From Paracoccus sp. Z118 (GTDB taxonomy: Bacteria; Pseudomonadota; Alphaproteobacteria; Rhodobacterales; Rhodobacteraceae), in assembly GCF_019061185.1 (NCBI RefSeq), contig NZ_JAHQZU010000012.1:1-64000 (forward strand): a stretch of 64,000 nt of DNA. Reading direction: 5' to 3'. Of the stretch, positions 27,345-36,200 are shown one piece after another. The translations under genes were made by a program, and so were the position numbers. The notes under the pieces were generated by a model. The model did no database searches. It was not told the DNA's origin and saw only the letters and a list, made by a program, of their open reading frames with translations. Numbering within the stretch: position 1 is the stretch's first letter; the number at the start of each line of letters is the position of its first letter.

Positions 27345-28238
27345 TCAGCCCAGCCGTTCCGGCAGCATCATCCCGCGCAGGATCTCGGCCGCGCCCATCG
27401 GCCGCTTGCCCGGACGCTGCGCCTCCAGCACCTCCACCGCGCCGTCCCCGCAGGCGATGGTGAAGCCGCCCAGCACCTCGCCCGGCGCGCCCTGTCCCTC
27501 AGCGAAGCGAGAGCGGAGCAGCTTCACCCGCTCGCCCCCGATCTCGCACCACGCGCCGGGAAAGGCCGACAGCCCGCGGATCAGCCGGTCCACTTCGGCG
27601 GCCGGGTGGGTCCAGTCGATCCGCGCCTCGGCCTTGTCGATCTTGGCGGCATAGATCACGCCATCCTCCGCCTGCGGAACGGCGGGCAGGGGCATGCGGT
27701 CCAGCGTCTCGACGATCAGCGCCGCGCCCAAGCCCGCGAGCCGGTCGTGCAGGTCGCCGGTCGTATCGGTGGGGCCGATGCCGGTGCGCGCCTCGGCCAG
27801 CACGGGGCCGGTATCCAGCCCCGCCTCCATCTGCATGATGGCGACGCCGGTCTCCCGGTCACCAGCCATCACCGCGCGATGGATCGGCGCCGCCCCCCGC
27901 CAGCGCGGCAGGATCGAGGCGTGGATGTTCAGGCACCCGAGCCGCGGCGCATCCAGCACCGGCTGCGGCAGGATCAGCCCATAGGCGACCACCACTGCCA
28001 CATCGGCCCCCAGCGCCGCAAAGGCCGCCTGCTCCTCCGCCCCTTTCAGCCGCTCGGGCGTGCGCACCCCGATCCCCAGCGCCTCGGCCGCCGCGTGAAC
28101 CGGCGAGGGGCGCGGCTTCTGCCCGCGCCCGGCCGCGCGGGGCGGCTGGGAATAGACGGCGACGACCTCATGCCGCGCGGCCAGCGCCTGCAATGCGGGA
28201 ACAGAGAATTCCGGCGTTCCCATGAAGACCACGCGCAT
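27345..28238 (-). CDS. fmt: Methionyl-tRNA formyltransferase
   Basis: This enzyme formylates initiator Met-tRNA using 10-formyl-tetrahydrofolate. The 297 residues begin [18 protein letters not shown] and contain the catalytic/folate motif [20 protein letters not shown] (catalytic Asn and His), [12 protein letters not shown] and a C-terminal OB-like domain. It is the last gene of a deformylase cluster on the same strand, functionally coherent because deformylase removes the formyl group that Fmt adds. Confidence 0.96.
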   Translation of the reverse strand: MRVVFMGTPEFSVPALQALAARHEVVAVYSQPPRAAGRGQKPRPSPVHAAAEALGIGVRTPERLKGAEEQAAFAALGADVAVVVAYGLILPQPVLDAPRLGCLNIHASILPRWRGAAPIHRAVMAGDRETGVAIMQMEAGLDTGPVLAEARTGIGPTDTTGDLHDRLAGLGAALIVETLDRMPLPAVPQAEDGVIYAAKIDKAEARIDWTHPAAEVDRLIRGLSAFPGAWCEIGGERVKLLRSRFAEGQGAPGEVLGGFTIACGDGAVEVLEAQRPGKRPMGAAEILRGMMLPERLG

Positions 28239-28256
28239 GACATTCTCCTTTGTCTA

Positions 28257-28292
28257 AGTATCCCACGGGGGTTCGGGGGTGTGACACCCCCG
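28257..28292 (-). terminator. Variant GGGATACTT hairpin between def-like gene and fmt (copy 4)
   Basis: On the minus strand the stem GGGGGTGT/ACACCCCC (28275-28291) is followed by CGAACCCCCGTGGGATACTTAG. The box differs at one position from GGGATATTT. It lies in the 75-bp gap after the degenerate deformylase stop and before fmt, so it may partly separate fmt from the upstream cluster. Confidence 0.45.
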
Positions 28293-28313
28293 CCTTCGGG
28301 CGGCCCCTGTCCG

Positions 28314-28814
28314 TCAGCGCCGCGCCAGCTTCCGCGACTTCGCGACCAGCATCTTCCTGCGCAGGGGGCTCAGGTGGTCCACATACATCCGCCCGTCCAG
28401 ATGGTCGATCTGGTGCTGAACGCTGGTGGCCCACAGGCCGACGAAGTCCCGCTCCTCCACCTCGCCGCGCTCGTTCAGAAAGCGCACCGTGACTGCGCGG
28501 GGCCGTTCGATCACGGCCGACACGCCGGGCAGGTTGGGGCTCGCCTCCTCATGCGCGCGCGGCTGCACCGAGGCGTGCAGCACCTCGGGGTTCGCCATCC
28601 GCACCGCCTCGCCCCGGCGGGTGGAGGCGTCCACCACCGCCAGCCGCAGCATCACCCCGATCTGCGGCGCGGCGAGGCCGACGCCCGGCATCGCCTCCAT
28701 CGTGTCGATCATGTCGGCCCAGATCGCGCGGAACTCGTCCGTGATCGCTTCGACCGGCGCTGCGGCGGTGTGAAGGCGGCGGTCCTCGTAGGGGATGAAA
28801 GGACGGATCGTCAT
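28314..28814 (-). CDS. Peptide deformylase-like protein with degenerate active site
   Basis: The 166-residue protein has the deformylase fold: PGVGLAAPQIGVMLRLAVVD is intact. However, the metal-binding motif EGCLS is replaced by EASPNLPG (Cys to Ser), and the HEIDH motif reads HQIDHLDG (catalytic Glu to Gln). Loss of both a metal ligand and the general base predicts little or no deformylase activity. A retained role in ribosome or formyl-Met binding, or regulation, is possible. The start ATG (28812-28814) overlaps the DUF1272 stop (ATGA), so translation is probably coupled. Confidence 0.85.
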   Translation of the reverse strand: MTIRPFIPYEDRRLHTAAAPVEAITDEFRAIWADMIDTMEAMPGVGLAAPQIGVMLRLAVVDASTRRGEAVRMANPEVLHASVQPRAHEEASPNLPGVSAVIERPRAVTVRFLNERGEVEERDFVGLWATSVQHQIDHLDGRMYVDHLSPLRRKMLVAKSRKLARR

Positions 28815-29050
28815 GCGGTGCAGCCGCCGGGCCTGAGGACGCGGCGGGTCGAGGCGGGATGCCGCGCCACCGCCGACACGGGGCGGATCGGGCGGGGAAC
28901 GAGGTTGCCGCCGCAGTTGGGGCAGGTGCCCTTCAGCACGTCGCCGCCGCAATCGGCGCAGAAGGTGCATTCGAAGCTGCAGATCATCGCCGCCGCCTCG
29001 GGCGGCAGGTCGCGGTCGCAGCATTCGCAGTTCGGGCGCAGTTCAAGCAT
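28811..29050 (-). CDS. DUF1272 small cysteine-rich protein
   Basis: This 79-residue protein has several zinc-knuckle-like cysteine pairs: LELRPNCECCDRDLP, CSFECTFCADC and GTCPNCGGNL. It matches the DUF1272 family (N-terminus MLELRPNCE), and a structural zinc is likely. I chose ATG 29048-29050 because a GGAGG sits 5 bp upstream. The earlier in-frame ATG at 29065 overlaps the upstream deformylase and lacks a good ribosome-binding site. It is sandwiched between two deformylase paralogues. Confidence 0.85.
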   Translation of the reverse strand: MLELRPNCECCDRDLPPEAAAMICSFECTFCADCGGDVLKGTCPNCGGNLVPRPIRPVSAVARHPASTRRVLRPGGCTA

Positions 29051-29552
29051 CGGCTCCTCCGCCATGATCGAGGATCAGGATTCCATCCAGATGGTCGATC
29101 TCGTGCTGGGCGATGCGCGCCTCGATCCCGGAAAGCCCCGCCTCGTGCGCCCCGCCGTCGAGGTCGAACCAGCGCAGGCGAATGGCCGCGGGGCGGGCGA
29201 CCGGCACCGGCGGGCCGGGGATCGAAAGGCACTGCTCGTCGGCGGTCGTGAACTCGGGCGAGCGCCAGAGGATAGCGGGGTCCAGCAGCACGCGCGGCTC
29301 GGGCGCGTCCGCCTTCCACGCGGCGTCCATGACGAACATCCGCGCCGCGATCCCGACCTGCGGCGCGGCAAGCCCGCGGCCTTCGGCGGCATACATCGTC
29401 GCCAGCAGATCGGCGGCGAGCTGCGGCGCCTCGGGCCAGGGCATCGCCGCGGCGGGCGCGCAGCGTTCGCGCAGCCGCGCGTCGGGATGCCGCAGCACGG
29501 GCAGAACCCGGCCCTGCGGCCCCGTTGCCGCGTCCCGGTCAGGCGCGGTCAC
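29043..29552 (-). CDS. Peptide deformylase paralogue (motifs intact)
   Basis: This 169-residue deformylase-family protein keeps all three motifs: GRGLAAPQVG, EQCLSIPG (metal-ligand Cys) and AQHEIDHLDG (catalytic Glu, two His). It should therefore be catalytically competent, removing formyl groups from nascent proteins. It starts at GTG 29550-29552, overlapping the stop of the upstream deformylase (29539-29541). It diverges from the canonical copy beside it and has a longer N-terminus (about 20 residues, Pro/Asp-rich) before VLPVLRHPDARL. Confidence 0.87.
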   Translation of the reverse strand: MTAPDRDAATGPQGRVLPVLRHPDARLRERCAPAAAMPWPEAPQLAADLLATMYAAEGRGLAAPQVGIAARMFVMDAAWKADAPEPRVLLDPAILWRSPEFTTADEQCLSIPGPPVPVARPAAIRLRWFDLDGGAHEAGLSGIEARIAQHEIDHLDGILILDHGGGADA

Positions 29553-30066
29553 GGTCCATCTCGCGCTTCATCTTCACCATCTTGCGGGTGATCATCTGCC
29601 GCTTCATCGGGCCGAGATGGTCGATGAACAGCTTGCCGTTCAGGTGGTCGAGCTCGTGCTGGGCGCAGGTCGCCCAGAGCCCGTCGAAGTCACGCTCATG
29701 CACCCGCCCGTCGAGTCCGGTCCAGCGCATCCGCACCTCGGCCGGGCGCGCCACCTCGGCATACTGGTCGGGCAGGGACAGGCAGCCCTCGTCATAGATG
29801 TTCGTGGCCTCGGACACGCTCACGATCTCGGGGTTGACCAGCACCATCGGCCGGGAACCGGCATCGGGGTCCTTGCTGCAATCCATCACGAACAGGCGCG
29901 ACAGCACGCCGACCTGCGGCGCGGCAAGGCCGATGCCGGGCGCCTGATACATGGTGGCCAGCATGTCGGCGGCGAGCGTCTCGATCTCGGGCGTGATGCG
30001 CGCGACGGGCGCGCAGGTCTTCTTGAGCCGGGGATCGGGGTGGATCAGGATGGGGCGGATCGTCAT
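29539..30066 (-). CDS. def: Peptide deformylase (canonical copy)
   Basis: This 175-residue type I deformylase has the intact motifs GIGLAAPQVG, EGCLSLPDQ and AQHELDHLNG. It also has the usual N-terminus RPILIHPDPRLKKTCAPV and a basic C-terminal helix (GPMKRQMITRKMVKMKRE). It is the most canonical of the three copies and heads the cluster def-def-DUF1272-def-like-fmt. ATG 30064-30066 was chosen over an ATG six codons earlier because the family starts at TIRPIL. Confidence 0.94.
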   Translation of the reverse strand: MTIRPILIHPDPRLKKTCAPVARITPEIETLAADMLATMYQAPGIGLAAPQVGVLSRLFVMDCSKDPDAGSRPMVLVNPEIVSVSEATNIYDEGCLSLPDQYAEVARPAEVRMRWTGLDGRVHERDFDGLWATCAQHELDHLNGKLFIDHLGPMKRQMITRKMVKMKREMDRDRA

Positions 30067-30144
30067 TGCCGCGATGTAGGTCAAGGCTTCACGCCGTGCA
30101 ACAGATCGCTATGCTGCCCGCGCCCGACAGGAAGGAAAACACGA

Positions 30145-31329
30145 ATGGCCGACCCCGATTTCGACGCGCTGATCGACCGGCGCGGGTCCATGTGCAGCAA
30201 ATGGGACGACATGGGGGCCGCCTGCGGCGTCGATGCGCCCGACGCGCTGGCGATGTGGGTCGCCGACATGGATTTCCGCGCCCCCGACGCCGTGCGCCGC
30301 GCGCTGGAAGAGACGGTCGCCACCGGGATCTACGGCTATCCGGGCCAGAACCTGCCCTATCTGGACGCGATCCGCTGGTGGATGGAGACGCGCCACGGCT
30401 GGCAGGTCGATCGCGGCGACATCCTGTCGGTCCACGGCCTCGTCAACGGCACCGCGCTGGCGGTGGACGCCTACACGGAGCCGGGCGACGCGGTGATCCT
30501 GATGACGCCGGTCTATCACGCCTTCGCCCGCGTGATCCGCGCCGCCGGGCGTGAGGTGCGCGAGCTGCCGCTGGCGATCGAGAACGGGCAGTATCAGCTC
30601 GACTGGGACGGCTGGGCCGGGCTGCTGACGGGGTCCGAGCGGATGCTGATCCTCTGCTCGCCCCACAATCCCGGCGGCCGGGTCTGGTCGGCCGAGGAAC
30701 TGCGCCAGATCGCCGCCTTCTGCCGCGAGCGTGACCTGGTGCTGGTGTCGGACGAGATCCACTGCGACCTGCTGCTGCCGGGCGCACCCGCGCATACCGT
30801 GACAGCGCTGGCCGCGCCCGACTGCGCGGACCGGTTGGTGACGCTGACCTCGGCCACCAAGACCTTTAACATCGCCGGCGCTCATATCGGCAACGCGATC
30901 ATTTCCGACCCCGCGCTGCGCGACCGCTACAAGGCGCGGATGATGGCGCTGGGGATTTCCCCCGGCCTGTTCGGCCTGCCGATGGTGACGGCCGCCTATT
31001 CGCCCGAAGGGGCCGAGTGGCTGGACGCGCTGCGCCGCTATCTGGCGGACAACGCCCGCATCTTCGACGACGGCATCGCCCATATCCCCGGCGCGAAGTC
31101 GATGAAGCTGCAATCGACCTATCTCGCCTGGGTCGATTTCCGCGGCATGGGCCTGCCCGCCGCCGAACTGCACGACCGGATCGGCAAGCAGGCCCGCATC
31201 GCCGCCAACCACGGCGAAAGCTTCGGGTTGGGCGGCGAGGGCTGGATGCGCTTCAACCTCGCCACCCCGAGCGCGCGGGTGCACGAGGCGGTGGCCCGAC
31301 TGCGGGACGCGTTCAAGGACCTGCAGTGA
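30145..31329 (+). CDS. MalY/PatB-type PLP aminotransferase / C-S lyase
   Basis: This 394-residue fold-type I PLP enzyme of the MalY/PatB group, which often has cystathionine beta-lyase activity, shows MWVADMDFRAPDAVRRALEE (N-terminal marker of the group), NPHNP-like SPHNPGGRVWS, SDEIHCDLLL and the PLP lysine in TSATKTFNIAGAHIG. A GGAAGG ribosome-binding site precedes ATG 30145. It is divergent from the deformylase cluster and 10 bp before the L,D-transpeptidase gene. Confidence 0.9.
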   Translation: MADPDFDALIDRRGSMCSKWDDMGAACGVDAPDALAMWVADMDFRAPDAVRRALEETVATGIYGYPGQNLPYLDAIRWWMETRHGWQVDRGDILSVHGLVNGTALAVDAYTEPGDAVILMTPVYHAFARVIRAAGREVRELPLAIENGQYQLDWDGWAGLLTGSERMLILCSPHNPGGRVWSAEELRQIAAFCRERDLVLVSDEIHCDLLLPGAPAHTVTALAAPDCADRLVTLTSATKTFNIAGAHIGNAIISDPALRDRYKARMMALGISPGLFGLPMVTAAYSPEGAEWLDALRRYLADNARIFDDGIAHIPGAKSMKLQSTYLAWVDFRGMGLPAAELHDRIGKQARIAANHGESFGLGGEGWMRFNLATPSARVHEAVARLRDAFKDLQ

Positions 31330-31339
31330 TCCTTCGCGG

Positions 31340-31903
31340 ATGAGGCGGCTGCTTCGGATCGTCGCGCTGGTGCTGCTGGTGATCGGCGGCTGGGCGGTGC
31401 TGTTCCGGGACGCGCCGCCCGAGCCCCGGATCGCACGGCCGCTGCCGAAACCCGGCCTTCCGGGCGAGGTCCGAGGACTCACCGGCCCCGTCGAGCGCAT
31501 CCTGATCGAAAAGGCGGCGCGGCGGATGACCGTCTGGCAGCAGGACGGGGCGATGCGGAGCTACCGCATCGCGCTCGGCTTCGCGCCGGACGGCGACAAA
31601 TCTCGTCAGGGCGACGGGCGCACGCCCGAGGGGGTCTTCAGGATCGACCGGCGCAATGACCGCAGTGCCTACCACCTGTCGCTCGGGCTGGACTATCCGC
31701 AGCCGTCCCACCGGGCGCGGGCCCGCGCGGCGGGCGACGATCCGGGCGGCGACATCATGATCCACGGCCAGCCGAACGAACTGCCGGATGGCACCATCCT
31801 GGCGGGCGACTGGACGGCGGGCTGCATCGCCGTCGCCGACGCGCAGATCGAGGAGCTGTTCGCCCATACCGCTATCGGCACCGAGGTCGAGATCAGGCCC
31901 TGA
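31340..31903 (+). CDS. L,D-transpeptidase family (YkuD) protein, membrane-anchored
   Basis: The 187-residue protein has an N-terminal membrane anchor or signal (LLRIVALVLLVIGGWAVLF) and a YkuD domain with IMIHGQPNEL (His) and the catalytic WTAGCIAV (Cys). YkuD enzymes cross-link peptidoglycan 3-3 or attach proteins to it. The short form with KSRQGDGRTPEGVFRI resembles the small YafK/murein-L,D-transpeptidase group. It follows the MalY-like gene by 10 bp. Confidence 0.87.
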   Translation: MRRLLRIVALVLLVIGGWAVLFRDAPPEPRIARPLPKPGLPGEVRGLTGPVERILIEKAARRMTVWQQDGAMRSYRIALGFAPDGDKSRQGDGRTPEGVFRIDRRNDRSAYHLSLGLDYPQPSHRARARAAGDDPGGDIMIHGQPNELPDGTILAGDWTAGCIAVADAQIEELFAHTAIGTEVEIRP

Positions 31904-32082
31904 GCCGTGCCGGGTCCGGCAGGCGCACCGGACGGCAGGGGTGAGCACTGGCCGTGCGATGGCGAGACGGTGATCGACGACGGCTCAATGCGTCGCCGCT
32001 GAAGGATCGCCTGCGGCTGGACGGCGGCTGCACCGCAATGCCGGCGAGTGCGGATGTTCGAGCATTCAGACGGGCAGGGGCC

Positions 32083-32967
32083 TCAGTCCAGCAGCCGCGC
32101 CAGATAGCCGCCGTAATCGTTCTTGCCGAACTTTTTCGCCCGCGCCTTCAGGTCGGCGTCGGTAATCCAGCCCATCTGATGGGCGACCTCGTCGGGGCTG
32201 CCCGACTGCATCCCCTGACGCTGCTCCAGCGTGCGGACGAAGTTGCCCGCGTCCAGCAGGCTGGCATGGGTGCCGGTGTCCAGCCAGGCGTAGCCCCGGC
32301 CCATCCGCTCCACCCGCAGGCGGCCTTCGTGGAGGTAATCCTCAAGCAGTGTGGTGATCTCCAGCTCGCCCCGGTCGGAGGGCTTGACCGTCCGCGCGCG
32401 GGCCGGTGCGTCGCCGTCGAGGAAATAGAGCCCCGTCACCGCATAGTTCGACGGCGGCACGGCGGGCTTTTCGATGATCTGCACCGCGCGGCCCTCCTCG
32501 TCGAAGGCGACGACGCCGTAACGCTCGGGGTCGGCGACGTGATAGCCGAAGACGGTCGCGTCCTGCCGCTGATCGGCCTCGTTCAGCATGGCGGTCAGGC
32601 CGTGGCCGAAGAAGATGTTGTCGCCCAGCACCATCGCGGACGGCGCGCCGGAAAGGAAATCCTCGGCGAGGATATAGGCCTGCGCGAGGCCGTCGGGACT
32701 CGGCTGGACGATCCACTCGAACCGGACGCCCCATTGGCTGCCGTCGCCCAGCAGGCGCTGGAACTGCGTCTGGTCGTCGGGGGTCGTGATGATCGCGATC
32801 TCGCGGATGCCGGCCAGCATCAGCACGGTGATCGGGTAGTAGATCATCGGCTTGTCGTAGATCGGCAGAAGCTGCTTCGACACGCCCATCGTGATCGGAT
32901 AGAGGCGTGTGCCCGATCCTCCGGCCAGGATGATGCCCTTGCGTTTGACCGGGGCCGTCTGGGTCAT
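32083..32967 (-). CDS. rfbA: Glucose-1-phosphate thymidylyltransferase
   Basis: This is the first enzyme of dTDP-L-rhamnose synthesis, making dTDP-glucose from dTTP and glucose-1-phosphate. The 294-residue protein has the nucleotidyltransferase signature GIILAGGSGTRLYPIT followed by KQLLPIYDKPMIYYPI, and VLGDNIFFGHGL. The start overlaps the rfbD stop (32964-32967). It is the distal gene of rfbC-B-(sulfotransferase)-D-A on the minus strand. No gene is seen in the 179 bp downstream. Confidence 0.96.
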   Translation of the reverse strand: MTQTAPVKRKGIILAGGSGTRLYPITMGVSKQLLPIYDKPMIYYPITVLMLAGIREIAIITTPDDQTQFQRLLGDGSQWGVRFEWIVQPSPDGLAQAYILAEDFLSGAPSAMVLGDNIFFGHGLTAMLNEADQRQDATVFGYHVADPERYGVVAFDEEGRAVQIIEKPAVPPSNYAVTGLYFLDGDAPARARTVKPSDRGELEITTLLEDYLHEGRLRVERMGRGYAWLDTGTHASLLDAGNFVRTLEQRQGMQSGSPDEVAHQMGWITDADLKARAKKFGKNDYGGYLARLLD

Positions 32968-33812
32968 GCGGTAAGCTCCTCGATGACGGGTCTGAGGCTG
33001 TCGCGCCAGTCAGGGCGCGGGATGCCGAAGTCGCGGGTGATGGCCGTGCAGTCGAGCCGCGAGTTCAGCGGCCGTTGTGCAGGGGTGGGGTAGTCGGCGG
33101 TCGGGATGTCCACGACCTCGGGGGACAGGCCGGACTGCGCGAAGATCTCGCGCGCGAAGTCGGCCCAGCTCACGTCCGGGCTGCCCGCGAAATGGTAGAT
33201 GCCGCCCTTCGACGGATCGGAGGCCATCGCCTCGGCCATCGTCAGCACCGCGCGGGCGATATCGGCGGCGGCGGTGGGACCGCCGATCTGGTCGGCCACG
33301 ATGGTCAGACGCGGACGCTCGGCCCCCAGCCGGCGCATCGTCTTCACAAAGTTGCCCCCGTGGGCCGAGAACACCCAGCTCGTCCGCAGCACCGCCCATT
33401 GCCCTCCGGCGGCGGCGATCGCGCGCTCACCCTCCAGCTTTGTCCGGCCATAGACGCCGAGCGGGCCGACCTCCGCATCCTCGGCGCGGGGCAGATCGCC
33501 CGAGCCGTCGAAGACGTAGTCGGTCGAGATATGCACGAACGGAATGGCCAGTTCCGCGCAGGCTTCCGCCATCGCGCCGGGGGCGCCCGCGTTGACCAGC
33601 CGTGCGGCGTCCGCCTCGGCTTCCGCCTTGTCCACGGCGGTCCACGCGGCGGCGTTGATGACGGCGCTGGGGCGGGCCGCGCGGATCAGCGCGGCGCAGG
33701 CGGCCGGGTCCGTCAGGTCGGCCTCGTCGCGGCCCGCGAACCGCGCGTCGGGGGCGATCCGCGCCAGTTCCGTCGCGACCTGGCCGGTCTTTCCGAAAAC
33801 GAGAATGGTCAT
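32964..33812 (-). CDS. rfbD: dTDP-4-dehydrorhamnose reductase
   Basis: This is the final step of dTDP-L-rhamnose synthesis. The 282-residue extended short-chain dehydrogenase shows the cofactor loop VFGKTGQVATELARI, the NAAAWTAVDKAE motif, STDYVFDG and the catalytic YGRTKLEGE (Tyr-x3-Lys). Its ATG overlaps the 3' end of the sulfotransferase-like gene, and its stop overlaps the rfbA start, so it sits tightly inside the operon. Confidence 0.95.
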   Translation of the reverse strand: MTILVFGKTGQVATELARIAPDARFAGRDEADLTDPAACAALIRAARPSAVINAAAWTAVDKAEAEADAARLVNAGAPGAMAEACAELAIPFVHISTDYVFDGSGDLPRAEDAEVGPLGVYGRTKLEGERAIAAAGGQWAVLRTSWVFSAHGGNFVKTMRRLGAERPRLTIVADQIGGPTAAADIARAVLTMAEAMASDPSKGGIYHFAGSPDVSWADFAREIFAQSGLSPEVVDIPTADYPTPAQRPLNSRLDCTAITRDFGIPRPDWRDSLRPVIEELTA

Positions 33813-34489
33813 GTCGTCACCACGCCCCTCTGGTTCAAGCGAATCTCCAGCCCGTCGAAGAGCGACGGCTGCCCGATGGCCCGTGCGAAATCGGGCAGCA
33901 CCGATCCGTGCCGGCGGCAGGCGTCGTCATAGTCGATCTGGATCACCGGGCCGATCTTCGACCAGAACGCGCGGATCGCGTCCTGATCGTAATACCATGC
34001 GCCATCCGCGCTCAGCTCGTCCGGCAGCGCCTTGTGCGCGCCCCAGAAGCCGGTCTTGCGAAGCTGGTCCGCCCGCGACCGGCGCCAGTCCTCCACATTC
34101 CTGAAGAACAGGATCGGCACGATCCGCGCGAACACGGCAAGCATGGTGCTGCGCAGGGCATGCGCTTCCAGCGCGTCGCGCATCATGCAGAACTCCTCGC
34201 TGCTGACGACCATGTCGTCGTGGGGCCCGCGCAGATCGCGCAGCGCCTCGGCTTCGGCCGCGAAGATGCCGGGCCGGTCCGGCAGGGGCAGACCGTTCAG
34301 GCGCGGCGTGGTCCGCAAGGGGGAGCGCAGGAAAAGATTGGCGAGCGCGATGGCGTTCTCGGCCGGATGCACGGCGATCCCGGCGCCCGCAAGCGCCTCG
34401 CGCCGCAGTTGCAGCGCGCGCTGAATCGAGCTGGTGCCGGTCTTGTGGGTTCCGGCATGCAGCCAGAGCGTCCCGCGCGGCGGCTGCAT
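33809..34489 (-). CDS. Sulfotransferase-like protein embedded in the rhamnose operon
   Basis: This 226-residue protein begins LWLHAGTHKTGTSSIQRAL, a typical PAPS-binding 5'-phosphosulfate loop (HKTGTSS). The later FFRNVEDWRRSRADQL fits the 3'-phosphate-binding Arg/Ser motif. It likely transfers sulfate from PAPS to a sugar hydroxyl, but acceptor and activity are unproven. ATG 34487-34489 overlaps the rfbB stop and its own stop overlaps rfbD, so it is translationally embedded in the dTDP-rhamnose pathway. It could modify the rhamnose-containing surface polysaccharide. Confidence 0.78.
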   Translation of the reverse strand: MQPPRGTLWLHAGTHKTGTSSIQRALQLRREALAGAGIAVHPAENAIALANLFLRSPLRTTPRLNGLPLPDRPGIFAAEAEALRDLRGPHDDMVVSSEEFCMMRDALEAHALRSTMLAVFARIVPILFFRNVEDWRRSRADQLRKTGFWGAHKALPDELSADGAWYYDQDAIRAFWSKIGPVIQIDYDDACRRHGSVLPDFARAIGQPSLFDGLEIRLNQRGVVTT

Positions 34490-35526
34490 CAGCCGGTTCC
34501 CAGCCGCCGCCCGACGCCCTCGCGCTCCAGCAGCGGGCGCCACCAGGCCTCGTTCGCCAGATACCACTCGACCGTGCGGCGCAGCCCTTCCTCGACCGTG
34601 ACCGAGGGACGCCAGCCGAGTTCGGTGCGGATGCGGGCCGGGTCGATCGCATAGCGGCGATCATGGCCGGGCCGGTCGGTGACGAACTGGATCAGCCGAT
34701 CGTGCGGGGCGCTGGTGGGGCGCAGGTCGTCCAGATGGGCGCAGATGGTGCGCACCAGATCGATGTTCTTGGCTTCGTTCTCGCCGCCGATATTGTAGCT
34801 GCGGCCGTTCTGCCCCTTTTCCAGACACAGCAGCAGCGCGTCGGCGTGATCCTCGACATAAAGCCAGTCGCGCACGTTGCCGCCATCGCCATAGACGGGG
34901 ATCGGCACGCCGTGCAGCGCGTTCAGGATCACCACCGGCACTAGCTTTTCCGGGAAGTGGAACGGGCCGTAGTTGTTGGAGCAGTTGGTCAGCACCACCG
35001 GCAGGCCGTAGGTCTCGTGCCAGGCGCGCACCAGATGGTCGCTGCCCGCCTTCGAGGCGGAATAGGGGCTGCGCGGGTCGTAGGGCGTGTCCTCGGTGAA
35101 CTGCCCCGTCTCGCCGAGCGAGCCGAACACCTCGTCGGTCGAGATGTGATGGAAGCGGAAACCCTCGGGCTTGCCCTGCTTCGTCCAGTAAGCGCGGGCG
35201 GCCTCCAGCATGTTGTAGGTGCCGTTGATGTTCGTCTCGATGAACGCGCCCGGCCCGTCGATCGAGCGGTCAACGTGGCTTTCCGCCGCCAGATGCATCA
35301 CCGCGTCCGGGCGGTGCTTGGCGAAGATCCGATCCAGCGCCGCGCGGTCGCGGATGTCGGCCTGCTCGAAGGCATAAAGCGGGCTGCCCGCGACCTCCGC
35401 CACGTTCTCCAGGTTCGCCGCATAGGTCAGCGAGTCGAGATTGACGACCTCGACCCCGCGCGAGACCGCCAGCCGCACCACCGCCGAGCCGATGAAGCCC
35501 GCGCCGCCCGTCACCAGTATCTTCAT
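34489..35526 (-). CDS. rfbB: dTDP-glucose 4,6-dehydratase
   Basis: This is the second step of dTDP-rhamnose synthesis, making dTDP-4-keto-6-deoxyglucose. The 345 residues show [16 protein letters not shown] (NAD-binding), [16 protein letters not shown], the [10 protein letters not shown] active-site segment and [15 protein letters not shown] (catalytic Tyr-x3-Lys). It overlaps rfbC (35523-35526) upstream and the sulfotransferase-like gene downstream. Confidence 0.97.
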   Translation of the reverse strand: MKILVTGGAGFIGSAVVRLAVSRGVEVVNLDSLTYAANLENVAEVAGSPLYAFEQADIRDRAALDRIFAKHRPDAVMHLAAESHVDRSIDGPGAFIETNINGTYNMLEAARAYWTKQGKPEGFRFHHISTDEVFGSLGETGQFTEDTPYDPRSPYSASKAGSDHLVRAWHETYGLPVVLTNCSNNYGPFHFPEKLVPVVILNALHGVPIPVYGDGGNVRDWLYVEDHADALLLCLEKGQNGRSYNIGGENEAKNIDLVRTICAHLDDLRPTSAPHDRLIQFVTDRPGHDRRYAIDPARIRTELGWRPSVTVEEGLRRTVEWYLANEAWWRPLLEREGVGRRLGTG

Positions 35527-36077
35527 GCCTGAACCTCGAAGGGGGATTGCCAGTCGGCGAAGGCCGGAAGGAGCTTGTCCTTGTCGGACAGAAGCGGATC
35601 GCGGATGCCCCAGTCCACGCCGACACTGTTCCAGAGCACGCCGCCATCGCTGTCGCGGTCATAATACCGGGTGCATTTGTAGATGACCTCGCTGTCATCC
35701 TCGAGCGTCAGAACGCCGTGAAGGAAACCCTCCGGCACCCAGAGCTGGCGGCCATTCTCGAAGCTCAGCTCGACGGCGACCGACTGCCCATAGGTCGCGC
35801 TGCCGCGCCGCGCGTCCACCGCGACATCCAGCAGCCGCCCGCGCCCGCAGCGCACCAGCTTGCCCTGCGCGTGGGGCGGCGCCTGGTAATGCAGCCCGCG
35901 CAGCGTTCCCGCCTGCGCCGACAACGAATGGTTGTCCTGCACGAATTCGGGCAGATGCACGCCCGCCTGTTCGAGCGCCCGGCGGTTCCACGTCTCCTCG
36001 AAGAAGCCGCGCGCATCGCCGTGGCGGGCAGGGGTCAGGATCAGCACGCCGGGAAGGCTCGTCTTTTCGATCTGCAT
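35523..36077 (-). CDS. rfbC: dTDP-4-dehydrorhamnose 3,5-epimerase
   Basis: This 184-residue cupin-fold epimerase of the rhamnose pathway contains [15 protein letters not shown], the catalytic His in GTLRGLHYQ, and [15 protein letters not shown]; Tyr residues in the [13 protein letters not shown] segment complete the site. ATG 36075-36077 was preferred over an ATG ten codons earlier because family homology starts at [14 protein letters not shown]. It is the first gene of the rfb operon, divergent from rsmD. Confidence 0.95.
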   Translation of the reverse strand: MQIEKTSLPGVLILTPARHGDARGFFEETWNRRALEQAGVHLPEFVQDNHSLSAQAGTLRGLHYQAPPHAQGKLVRCGRGRLLDVAVDARRGSATYGQSVAVELSFENGRQLWVPEGFLHGVLTLEDDSEVIYKCTRYYDRDSDGGVLWNSVGVDWGIRDPLLSDKDKLLPAFADWQSPFEVQA

Positions 36078-36200
36078 CGCTCGCTCCACTTCCGTCGCCG
36101 GTTGCATGCCACCAAAACCGGGCGCGTGAAAGCCCTGCGGCTTGGCAAATCCGGCCTTGAGGGGTTAAGGCCACAGGGCGAAATCGTGGGAACATGCGAC

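Noticed and set aside
29048..29065. Earlier ATG (29065) for the DUF1272 gene
   Set aside because: The ATG at 29050 has a GGAGG site at good spacing and gives the usual family N-terminus MLELRPNCE.
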